Positions 14,090-20,293 of a DNA stretch of 20,293 nt are shown piece after piece. The stretch is from a virus. The translations under genes and the position numbers were made by a program. The stretch covers positions 1 through 20,293 of IMG/VR virus record IMGVR_UViG_3300035698_007640. One strand, 5' to 3'. The number at the start of each line of letters is the position of its first letter. Position 1 is the first letter of the stretch. The notes beneath the pieces were generated by a model. That model made no database searches. It was not told the DNA's origin and saw only the letters and a program-made list of their open reading frames with translations.

Positions 14090-15082
14090 TTAAGCCGTAG
14101 TTGTAGTGGTACTTGTTGATGTAGTTGTAGTCGAAGTCGTCGTTGAACCAGCAAGGGTTATTACTAATTCATCATCTCCGGAGTTCATATTCAATTCCAA
14201 TGTTGCTGAATATGTCCTGATACCGTCACGATCTGACTCACTTAATCCGGTGTACCGCGCTTTAGGTGCCGCTATTGTTAACGTATAATCACTTGAAGAA
14301 AGAAGGATAATACTGACAGCCGCTTCTGTCGTTGATATTAAACTCGCTAAAAAGTCGTGGTCAGCAACAAGTTCTTGTTCGGGATCAAACGTCAAAATAG
14401 GGTCTCGTGCAACTATTTGACCGTAATTAATCCCGCCTACGTCTGTCGGTTTAGGCCGCATTGAAATCTCATTCTGAAGATTAATTTCAAGACTTCCTAA
14501 AAGTAATGCTTTTCCTACTATCGTACACGTTGCATTTTGAAAGACAAAAACTTCTTCTGAGTTAAACTCTGGTGACGGCATAGATTCATCTTCGTGGCTT
14601 GAATATTTACCTTGAAAGGTATACTCAATCATAACCGGCTCGCCAATATTAAAAATAAGCCGGGCGTTACCCATTGCACCGCAAAGTATCTTTTTAAGAC
14701 CATCTTCCCAAACTGCGATCGTTATAGTTTCCATACTCGCAAGAGCCGAGACTGGCTGATATGCAGAAGATGTTGAGCCAGTTAACGTTTCATTTAACCC
14801 GCACGCTTGCATAAATGGGCTTCCTGCAGGTGCAGTACCCTTTGTTGCAGGTGCCATTAACTCAGCACGAAACGTCACCTCTGCTAATCTCTGTCCGGTA
14901 ACGGAGTTCATTCGCGACAAAGTTTTGCGGAAAGGATTTCGTTTAAACTGTGTCGGATTAAAGTTCCATGTCGGTTCATAAGCTAATATTTTTGCTTGAG
15001 CGGCCCCGATAGTTTCGGCCGTACCTTTAGTGGTTTCTACTTTACCTCCAACCTGTACTCTTCGTGTAATCAAACCAGGCAT
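14090..15082 (-). CDS. Major tail tube protein with C-terminal Ser/Thr tract
   Basis: A 330-residue protein in the place of the tail tube subunit. It resembles siphovirus tube proteins: VTFRAELMAPATKGTAPAGSPFMQACGL, with the F-x-A-E-L and G-S-P-F-x-x-A-C-G elements, followed by beta-rich sequence (MIEYTFQGKYSS, LGSLEINLQNEI). Tube subunits stack as hexameric rings around the tape measure. Residues 313-329 are only Ser and Thr, ending in Ala330, so each of the many copies would carry a flexible tail, most simply on the tube's outer face. AAGGAGG lies five bases before the ATG. It is followed after four bases by the tail completion gene. Confidence 0.82.
   Translation of the reverse strand: MPGLITRRVQVGGKVETTKGTAETIGAAQAKILAYEPTWNFNPTQFKRNPFRKTLSRMNSVTGQRLAEVTFRAELMAPATKGTAPAGSPFMQACGLNETLTGSTSSAYQPVSALASMETITIAVWEDGLKKILCGAMGNARLIFNIGEPVMIEYTFQGKYSSHEDESMPSPEFNSEEVFVFQNATCTIVGKALLLGSLEINLQNEISMRPKPTDVGGINYGQIVARDPILTFDPEQELVADHDFLASLISTTEAAVSIILLSSSDYTLTIAAPKARYTGLSESDRDGIRTYSATLELNMNSGDDELVITLAGSTTTSTTTTSTSTTTTTA
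14096..14146 (-). repeat. Ser/Thr-coding tract (C-terminal, tail tube protein)
   Basis: Seventeen consecutive Ser or Thr codons just before the final Ala codon and stop. Nearly all are W-C-N codons with mixed third bases, so the tract is kept at protein level rather than as one DNA unit. It occupies the place where the next gene's ribosome binding site would be. Confidence 0.88.
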
Positions 15083-15094
15083 TGATACCTCCTT

Positions 15095-15580
15095 TTAAAA
15101 AGTGATTCTTTCTCTTATCGAGACTTCTATTTCGTATATATGACAAAGTACGTGTCCGAACATACCATTAAAAATTCTTCCCACTACGGGGTTAATAACG
15201 ACTTCGGCTGTGTCGTTTAAATTAGGCCTATTCCTAAACTGTTGACAAATATCTTCAATAAGGTCTTGGCACGCTGTTTCAGTTGAATTTTCATCGTCTA
15301 ATGAGTACGCGCCTCTTAACAAAAAGTTATGTACGACTCGTTCGACACCATGGGAATTTGTAGCATTACCGGTATCGCCACTGGTTGCGTTGACTTCTCT
15401 TGAAAAGGAAGGCCGCAATATTTCAGTAAAATTTACTCGCGCCTGATCATCCGGCTTAAATAAATCCTTGTATGTAGACCAATCCTTAGAGTATCGTTCA
15501 TACTCATGGACTTCGCCTATATTAGTGACGTTAGTGGTAAGTATAGTTTTTATTTGTGCTCGTACAGTTGACAAACTCAC
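15095..15580 (-). CDS. Tail terminator-like protein (gpU position)
   Basis: A 161-residue protein just upstream of the tail tube gene, the usual place for the tail terminator or a neck protein. It starts with GTG; a purine-rich AAAGGAAGG is upstream with rather wide spacing. The layout fits small alpha/beta terminator proteins: a helical N-terminus (STVRAQIKTILTTNV), a beta core with VERVVHNFLLRGAYSL, a helix (CQDLIEDICQQFRN) and a C-terminal strand (LCHIYEIEVSIRERI). In such phages this protein caps the tube and binds the head. The family match was judged by layout, not by search. Confidence 0.65.
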   Translation of the reverse strand: MSLSTVRAQIKTILTTNVTNIGEVHEYERYSKDWSTYKDLFKPDDQARVNFTEILRPSFSREVNATSGDTGNATNSHGVERVVHNFLLRGAYSLDDENSTETACQDLIEDICQQFRNRPNLNDTAEVVINPVVGRIFNGMFGHVLCHIYEIEVSIRERITF

Positions 15581-15637
15581 GGGTATCGCCGCCTTCCTTT
15601 GTGCCGGGGGATTATTTAGAGTACGCGAGCGCCGGCA

Positions 15638-16402
15638 TTATCTATTCTTTGGTGGATGAGTTAAGTAATTCGATCCCCAAGAAAAATTCAAATCAAAGTC
15701 CTTAAACGCATTAGCACCAGCTTTTGATTCTTCAGGGCCACCTTTAACGTGGCTCTTATATTGTCCAAAATACAGTTCAGCTAAATTTGTATATTCATCA
15801 GCTTTTCGTATATAATCGACAACGTCAGCTTCTATTGTAGATTCTTCTGTCTGTGAATATTTAGCCGCTAAAGCTGCACAACAAAAAGCTGTTGCCAGAT
15901 CACAAACTGCATCTACATCATTGTCGGGAATTGTGCAGTCTGTTTCGGTAACTGTATGCGGAATAACAAAATTATACCTAATAGTATATCCGGTTGACGG
16001 TCTTAAGTTAATAAACCTTAAAACAGTACCGCTTAATTTCTTGTATAAAATCCAATCATTATTATCAACATATTGAGGTACTTGAATAATGCTTGAAACC
16101 GGATACTCAATTCGACTAATAATAGTTGAAAAATTAGTTACCCACGCATCCGGTAAATCAAAATCGTATTTCGAACCGTTAGCCGTAGTATCTTCGTGAA
16201 TTTTTTGTTGAGGCCTATCATTCGAATAAGTACGAATAGCCTTTTTAATACCAAGCTCTTTTTCGTGCGGTTTCAAGATCTCTGAATCATCTTGAAGATT
16301 AAAACTAAGTTTACTTCTAAAATCCTCGATAGTACAAGCGCCTATCGTCGTGGACGTAGACGTTGTCGAGGTCGTCGAAGTCGTACTGGTTGAAGTTGAC
16401 AT
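15638..16402 (-). CDS. Probable head-tail adaptor protein with N-terminal Ser/Thr tract
   Basis: A 254-residue protein between the small virion proteins and the tail terminator, where head completion or adaptor proteins are found. Residues 2-19 are only Ser/Thr. From about residue 22 there is a helix-rich region (TIEDFRSKLSFNL, KELGIKKAIRTYS), a beta part (WILYKKLSGTVLRFINL) and helices near the C-terminus (AVCDLATAFCCAALAAKYS), like adaptor proteins of the gp6/gp15 type. The role is inferred from position. Before the ATG is AGTGAG, a weak ribosome binding site. The leader AATAAAAAGTGAG is shared with the gene at 17348. Confidence 0.6.
   Translation of the reverse strand: MSTSTSTTSTTSTTSTSTTIGACTIEDFRSKLSFNLQDDSEILKPHEKELGIKKAIRTYSNDRPQQKIHEDTTANGSKYDFDLPDAWVTNFSTIISRIEYPVSSIIQVPQYVDNNDWILYKKLSGTVLRFINLRPSTGYTIRYNFVIPHTVTETDCTIPDNDVDAVCDLATAFCCAALAAKYSQTEESTIEADVVDYIRKADEYTNLAELYFGQYKSHVKGGPEESKAGANAFKDFDLNFSWGSNYLTHPPKNR
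16346..16399 (-). repeat. Ser/Thr-coding tract (N-terminal, adaptor-like protein)
   Basis: Eighteen Ser or Thr codons directly after the ATG. The first 13 residues of the protein (MSTSTSTTSTTST) are the same as in the protein encoded at 16857, although the codons differ, and ACGACTTCGACGAC is shared at DNA level. Confidence 0.9.
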
Positions 16403-16428
16403 ATCGACTCACTTTTTATTAAGCTAGA

Positions 16429-16857
16429 TTAAGCTAAATAAATGTATAATCTACAGCCTGCTGATATTTGCTTAACCTGTAAATCACTTACCATTAAAGG
16501 TTTGGCTAATGGAGGGCCATTAATAACTCGACCATGTGCAGAAACATCATCTGCCGTTGCTCTCCAAAAATCGTTAGCACCGACCTTATTAGGATGTACA
16601 ATTCTAACTTCGACACTATCGTTATCTTGCGTTGCAATAAAACTCCAACCTATTATATTAAGGTTCTTGTTTCTTGCTGAATCTCTGACTAATCCAGTCC
16701 CTGCGATAACAAGAGGGTTACCTACCGATTGAATCCCAGTTGAAGTCGTCGAAGTTGTTGTTGTAGAAGTCGAAGTCGTCGATGTTGTTGACGTCGAAGA
16801 AGTCGAAGTTGTTGTAGAAGTCGAAGTCGTCGAAGTCGTTGACGTAGACGTTGACAT
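16429..16857 (-). CDS. Small virion protein with N-terminal Ser/Thr tract
   Basis: A 142-residue protein. Residues 2-40 are Ser and Thr only. The remainder, from G41, is a compact beta-rich domain of about 100 residues (NLNIIGWSFIATQDNDSVEVRIVHP, read in pieces, ending CRLYIYLA) and was not recognised. It lies among the small genes just after the capsid gene, so a head decoration or neck role is likely. AAGGGG lies seven bases before the ATG. After the stop there is a tandem 10-base repeat (ATTAAGCTA twice, 16418-16436). The start region faces the Ser/Thr end of the previous gene across only 38 bases. Confidence 0.6.
   Translation of the reverse strand: MSTSTSTTSTTSTSTTTSTSSTSTTSTTSTSTTTTSTTSTGIQSVGNPLVIAGTGLVRDSARNKNLNIIGWSFIATQDNDSVEVRIVHPNKVGANDFWRATADDVSAHGRVINGPPLAKPLMVSDLQVKQISAGCRLYIYLA
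16738..16854 (-). repeat. Ser/Thr-coding tract with exact 26-base direct repeat
   Basis: Thirty-nine Ser or Thr codons following the ATG. The same 26 bases occur at 16757-16782 and 16808-16833, offset by 51 bases or exactly 17 codons, so one in-frame duplication is visible. No codon in the tract ends in C. Confidence 0.92.
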
Positions 16858-16895
16858 AATTTTCCCCTTTTATATTTTTAAAACACTAACAAAAA

Positions 16896-17348
16896 TTACA
16901 AAGTCGTTGTCGTTGACGATGAAGTCGTACTTGTCGAAGTCGAAGTCGAAGTAGTACTCGTCGAAGTCGTCGTTGAAGTAGATCCTGAAGCCTCTATTGA
17001 ATCAGATGCAATTGCCCGCCAATGAGTACCATCACATTGAAGAAATACAGATGCGTAAGGACTTAAATTTATAGTATCATAATCTACGCCACCACCATTA
17101 AACCCGGCTGACGTTACAACGTCATTAAGAATGGAAGTGCCGACATTTGATATTATTAATTCAACACCCTTATATACAGCCGCAGCCGCTGGTAATGTGA
17201 TGTTAACGTCATCGCCTGAGATAAGAACAACTTTATACTTCATTAACTCTATTTCGGTAAGAGTGGCAGAAGATGTTTTTGTAACAGTTATCTGATTCTT
17301 CCTGAGGCCATGAGGAAATCTTGTATTTCTAGACATTATGAATACCAT
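16896..17348 (-). CDS. Small virion protein, paralogue A, with C-terminal Ser/Thr tract
   Basis: A 150-residue protein whose first 120 residues are paralogous to the neighbouring gene product at 17385-17753. Shared pieces are TRFPHG/TRMPHG, ATL-E-E, TLPAAAA-YKG, AGF-GGG-YDT and CDGT-W. Residues 123-149 are Ser and Thr only, ending in Leu. Its place just downstream of the capsid gene suggests a capsid decoration protein or head fibre. The start at 17348 is chosen because GAGGA lies seven bases before it; an ATG four codons later has no such site. Folding into a small beta domain is likely. The role is an inference. Confidence 0.65.
   Translation of the reverse strand: MVFIMSRNTRFPHGLRKNQITVTKTSSATLTEIELMKYKVVLISGDDVNITLPAAAAVYKGVELIISNVGTSILNDVVTSAGFNGGGVDYDTINLSPYASVFLQCDGTHWRAIASDSIEASGSTSTTTSTSTTSTSTSTSTTSSSTTTTL
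16902..16982 (-). repeat. Ser/Thr-coding tract (C-terminal, paralogue A)
   Basis: Twenty-seven Ser or Thr codons before the final Leu codon and stop. Two Ser are AGT and the rest TCN. The tandem paralogue B lacks the tract, so it was gained by A or lost by B after duplication. Confidence 0.9.
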
Positions 17349-17384
17349 AATCTGTCCTCACTTTTTATTTAATAAAAATAATTA

Positions 17385-17753
17385 TTAACTGCCTGCAGGT
17401 GAAGCCCCAACTATATACCAATATGTTCCGTCACAATAAAGAAAAAGTGCGCCGAGTGCCGGAATAGTAGCGGTATCATAACTTGTACCACCGCCGCTAA
17501 AACCAGCTGTTACGAAAACTTTATTAGTAGTAGAATTTGCATGAATACTCGCAATTATTAGAGAATCACCTTTATACGTTGCTGCTGCTGCCGGTAACGT
17601 TACTTTCTTTCCTGTCCCTGATTGAGTTACTGCATTATACTGCAAAACTTCAGTTTCAGAAAGAGTAGCGTCTGCGGATTTCGCGAGTGAGGGCCTTGCA
17701 TCTCTAACACCATGCGGCATTCTTGTTTGTCTTGTGCGAATAACAGCCATCAT
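17385..17753 (-). CDS. Small virion protein, paralogue B (decoration candidate)
   Basis: A 122-residue protein, the first gene after the capsid terminator. It is paralogous to the gene at 16896-17348 over nearly its whole length but has no Ser/Thr tail, ending ASPAGS. The domain is Ala-, Gly- and Thr-rich and probably beta-structured (TLPAAAATYKGDSLIIASI; FSGGGTSYDTATIPALGALFLYCDGTYW). A capsid decoration or head fibre role is suggested by place and size only. AGGAGG lies four bases before the first ATG and seven before the second, so the ATG at 17750 may be the real start. Confidence 0.65.
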   Translation of the reverse strand: MMAVIRTRQTRMPHGVRDARPSLAKSADATLSETEVLQYNAVTQSGTGKKVTLPAAAATYKGDSLIIASIHANSTTNKVFVTAGFSGGGTSYDTATIPALGALFLYCDGTYWYIVGASPAGS

Positions 17754-17771
17754 TAATCCTCCTTATTTATT

Positions 17772-17805
17772 AAAAGATAGGGCAGAAAAGTTTCCGCCCT
17801 ATCTT
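17772..17805 (-). terminator. Intrinsic terminator after the capsid gene
   Basis: AAGATAGGGC and GCCCTATCTT form a 10-base stem, extended by GAA/TTC after one mismatch. On the minus strand the stem ends in CTTTTAATAA. It lies just after the capsid gene stop, so it may make the capsid message more abundant than the tail messages, with partial read-through into the genes beyond. Confidence 0.85.
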
Positions 17806-17827
17806 AAAATTAAACTAACGCTACTTC

Positions 17828-20293
17828 TTAAGATACACCAGAAACGATACCCGCCGCAAAGCCACGGTAATCTGGAAGTACTCCACCATACTCGTGTCGG
17901 ACTTTGTATCGTAAAGTGTCATATACGAATACGTTTCCAACAGTCGGCTGGTCTTGTACCAGAATTTCAGGTGCTTGTTTTCCGTTTAAAAAGCCCATTT
18001 CGATTAAATCGACTTCGGCTTTTCCGGCACTAAGGAAATAGTTATTTTCATCACCTCGAAGGAACGGAGATACTTTAATCTTCGCTGAGCCCTTCAAAGT
18101 GTTAACTGCGTTTTCGCCACTTTCCGGATGCAGAGTTGAATTAATCAACTGCTCTGCCGTTCCTTTAAGTGCTCGAGGTACCCATAATGTTACATCTTCA
18201 AGACCTAAAGTAGCGGTGATCTTGTAGATTTCTGAATTGATAGCATGTGCTGCATCAGTTGTTCCAAACAGACCGCGAGCAACAGTTAATGCGTCAGTTG
18301 CAACACTATCAACTCTGATATACTCACCATATATTTCAATAATATCGCCCGCTTTGAAATATTGGCCATCACCAGTTGTTACATTAAGAGTAGTCCCTGC
18401 AGCTGCAAGAGGATCGTTGACAACTAAAGACTTAAACCCTTGCTCGCCTTGATTATACATACCTGTTAACAATGTATTCAATGCGTCAAAGTCAAGAGCT
18501 GACGTTGAATAGTTGTTATGAGCAGCTACGTATAAAGCGATTTGATTTGCAGTTCCAGTCGCGCTCGGCCACTTTACAGCAGCGTTAACACCACTAGAAG
18601 TATACCCTAACATCAAATCAAAAACGAATTGATTTAAAGTTCTGTTTGCTGATTGAGCTAACTTACGAGGAATCTGAGTTAACTGTCTTAAATCGTCATT
18701 GATGATTGCCCGACGAGTAACAGTTACCAAACCACCTTTTGTTGAGATACCATAAATTTGCTCACTATCAACCGGGAAACCGAGTTCTGGATATGACGGT
18801 GTCGCCGTATCAGTTGCAGTGCCTTGAGTTGTACGTGCCGCAATAACTTCTGGCAATACACCAAAACCACCCCATCTGACCAATTCTTGCATTTTGAAAT
18901 CTTTGACAGAAATAATGTTAGCAATTTCTCTCCAAAGTTCAGGTAATGCTTTATATTCTTTTGACATCCGGCGATTCATCGTATAACCCAACATATACGA
19001 GAAAGAACCTGATGTAGCTTCTTTTAATCTCTTATGAGGAATTTGACCGGTAACTTCGCTGTCGCCTGTGATAGCAACGTATGCTTCACGAATACTGCCC
19101 CAAGTGTCACATCCCGCATATTTATCTTTTTCATGATCTTCTGGCTCATGACCAAACGTCAAATCAAGGCTAGCTTGAAGTTTATCAACACCAGTACGAT
19201 TCATTTTAATTTCAAGGCTTGTACCATCACCTAAATCTACATCGCCACTTTCTGATAACTTAGCGAGCATTTCTTTTTCATCTTTGATTCTTTCAACAAT
19301 TTGTGATTCTTGAAAAATCATACCGCTAAATTGCTTGTTAATCTTAATCTGCACAGGTGACGGCAAACCAGAATTTTCAAGCAACGTTTTCAAAAGAATA
19401 CGGCATTCTGTAACCTTTTGATTCTTAAGCAATTGATCTACTTTGATTTCAAGGTCCTTATTTTTCTTAGCCATTTCTTCTTCGTCTTTTTTCTTTTTCT
19501 TTAACGCAAGAGGATCTTCTTCTTCAACAGCTTCTTTACTCCATTTTTCGAGTATAGCAGCCGCTAAAGGAAGTTTTTTATCCTTAACAAGAGAAACAAC
19601 CTGTTCAATCATTTTCTTGTTTTTTTCAGCTAACGCTAAATCAGATTCTTTAACGTTCAAAGCATCCATCGCGCTTGTTGCAAGCTTAATTGCTTCTGCT
19701 AAATCAGTCGCTTCTTTATTCTCGGCATCTTTAGCTTCAGCATCAGCTTTTTTCTTATCGTCTTCGGCTTTCTTTTTTTCTTCTTCCTTTACGTCTTTAT
19801 TATCGTCTGCTTCTTTTAACAAAGATTCAAGGATTTTCGCAACTTGATCTTCCGTGATGTTTTTTAAATCTACACCCTCCAATAAATCAGGTCGAGTGCT
19901 TTGAAGTATTTTAATTAATTTTTCAAACATTTGATTTTGTCTCCTTTCAACTTCATTTAAACTTGACATTAATCTTAAAAATCCACCGCCCGCTGCGGGG
20001 TGTGTTACTAAATCAACACTAAAAACCTCATCAATACTATTAACAACTTGCAAGGGTCTGCCTTGTACCATTTGAAGATTTTGATTCCCGGCCGCGTTAA
20101 TAGACAATCCTAAAGCTTTTTTCATTCCTTTTGACCATGCAGAAGTCAACAAATCCTTAAGCCATTTAGCGCTTTCATTTACTGTTAATATACCAGTTAA
20201 CCCAGAAGCTTTTTCACCAGAAACGTCGACGGTCTCATACTTAACATTAGAGAGGAAACCAGCGATATTTTTAGGGAACCCTTCGGGTCGCAA
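17828..20293 (-). CDS. Capsid polyprotein (partial): protease end + scaffold + major capsid protein
   Basis: At least 821 residues, cut by the right edge; the apparent first codon is a TTG at the edge and the frame probably continues. Residues 1-112 look like the end of a prohead maturation protease (LGLSINAAG; SVDLVTHPAAGGGFLRL). Residues about 113-350 are charged and helical (KEEEKKKAEDDKKKADAEAK), as in a scaffold or delta domain. Residues about 395-821 are the major capsid domain, ending YDTLRYKVRHEYGGVLPDYRG, similar to Mu gpT-like capsid proteins. Within it residues about 624-694 look like an inserted beta domain (TTLNVTTGDGQYFKAGD, EYIRVDSV, LTVARGLFGTTDAAH). The protease probably releases the mature capsid subunit from the scaffold during head maturation. 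Confidence 0.87.
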   Translation of the reverse strand: MRPEGFPKNIAGFLSNVKYETVDVSGEKASGLTGILTVNESAKWLKDLLTSAWSKGMKKALGLSINAAGNQNLQMVQGRPLQVVNSIDEVFSVDLVTHPAAGGGFLRLMSSLNEVERRQNQMFEKLIKILQSTRPDLLEGVDLKNITEDQVAKILESLLKEADDNKDVKEEEKKKAEDDKKKADAEAKDAENKEATDLAEAIKLATSAMDALNVKESDLALAEKNKKMIEQVVSLVKDKKLPLAAAILEKWSKEAVEEEDPLALKKKKKDEEEMAKKNKDLEIKVDQLLKNQKVTECRILLKTLLENSGLPSPVQIKINKQFSGMIFQESQIVERIKDEKEMLAKLSESGDVDLGDGTSLEIKMNRTGVDKLQASLDLTFGHEPEDHEKDKYAGCDTWGSIREAYVAITGDSEVTGQIPHKRLKEATSGSFSYMLGYTMNRRMSKEYKALPELWREIANIISVKDFKMQELVRWGGFGVLPEVIAARTTQGTATDTATPSYPELGFPVDSEQIYGISTKGGLVTVTRRAIINDDLRQLTQIPRKLAQSANRTLNQFVFDLMLGYTSSGVNAAVKWPSATGTANQIALYVAAHNNYSTSALDFDALNTLLTGMYNQGEQGFKSLVVNDPLAAAGTTLNVTTGDGQYFKAGDIIEIYGEYIRVDSVATDALTVARGLFGTTDAAHAINSEIYKITATLGLEDVTLWVPRALKGTAEQLINSTLHPESGENAVNTLKGSAKIKVSPFLRGDENNYFLSAGKAEVDLIEMGFLNGKQAPEILVQDQPTVGNVFVYDTLRYKVRHEYGGVLPDYRGFAAGIVSGVS
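19928..19947 (-). promoter_or_regulatory. Internal ribosome binding site and start in the capsid polyprotein gene
   Basis: AAAGGAG (19947-19941) lies ten bases before an in-frame ATG (19930-19928), codon 122 of the visible frame, at the junction of protease end and scaffold. Initiation here would give a 700-residue scaffold-capsid product without the protease, similar in logic to lambda Nu3 nested within C. Confidence 0.5.

Noticed and set aside
13504-14154. Tail completion protein starting at TTG 14154
   Set aside because: The extra 23 residues are only the Ser/Thr tract read in another frame, and there is no ribosome binding site before the TTG.
16738-16982. Repeats resembling a CRISPR array or DNA minisatellite
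   Set aside because: The units are irregular, there are no unique spacers, and the sequence reads as open Ser/Thr codons attached to gene starts and ends.
10543-16982. Variable region of a diversity-generating retroelement
   Set aside because: No reverse transcriptase gene and no matched template repeat are visible, and the variation is not at adenines of a fixed template.
19443-19847. Plus-strand Ser/Phe-rich open frame
   Set aside because: It is the complement of the Lys/Glu-rich scaffold region of the capsid gene, with low-complexity composition and no sign of its own initiation.
1-20293. tRNA genes, integrase or attachment sites
   Set aside because: No cloverleaf-like sequence, T-arm motif, integrase gene or flanking direct repeat was seen on reading both strands. 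The inverted repeat at 2633-2748 alone is not enough for an attachment site.

Overview
This window looks like part of a tailed double-stranded DNA phage with a long tail (siphovirus type, class Caudoviricetes). The evidence is a recognisable head-to-tail structural gene order on the minus strand: capsid, adaptor, tail terminator, tail tube, tail completion, tail chaperone pair, tape measure, distal tail, hub, tip and fibre. The DNA is AT-rich. Most genes have strong AAGGAG-type ribosome binding sites, which argues for a bacterial host that uses Shine-Dalgarno initiation. No integrase, repressor, bacterial flank, tRNA gene or CRISPR array is visible. The host and the temperate or lytic lifestyle cannot be fixed from this window.

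Layout. Positions 1-2573 (plus strand) hold small accessory genes: three Cys-pair proteins, two short genes of 47 and 50 codons, a DEDDh-type exonuclease with an altered first motif, a multi-pass membrane protein and a DUF1508-like protein. Positions 2574-2756 are the convergent junction, with an intrinsic terminator and a long imperfect inverted repeat. Positions 2757-20293 (minus strand, read right to left) are the late operon. It runs from a capsid polyprotein that is cut by the right edge (protease remnant, scaffold, major capsid protein) through a terminator, two paralogous small virion proteins, a third small beta-rich protein, a probable adaptor, tail terminator, tail tube, tail completion protein, tail chaperones G and G-T, tape measure, DUF2460, DUF2163, a large tip protein, two small genes, a tail fibre and four small genes that include holin or lysis-accessory candidates.

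Four things stand out. (1) Five Ser/Thr-only low-complexity tracts lie at the N- or C-termini of five different virion proteins, always at gene junctions. (2) The tail chaperone pair carries an A AAA AAC slippery heptamer directly before the stop codon, so a programmed -1 frameshift should make a 248-residue G-T product. (3) The tip protein joins an NlpC/P60 peptidase, a hydrophobic gpI-like segment and a gpJ-like tip in one 1192-residue chain. (4) The capsid gene joins protease, scaffold and capsid domains, and it has a credible internal start at the scaffold. The distal-tail genes (DUF2460, DUF2163, NlpC/P60, tip) are in the same order as in Rhodobacter-type gene transfer agents and lambda-like tails.
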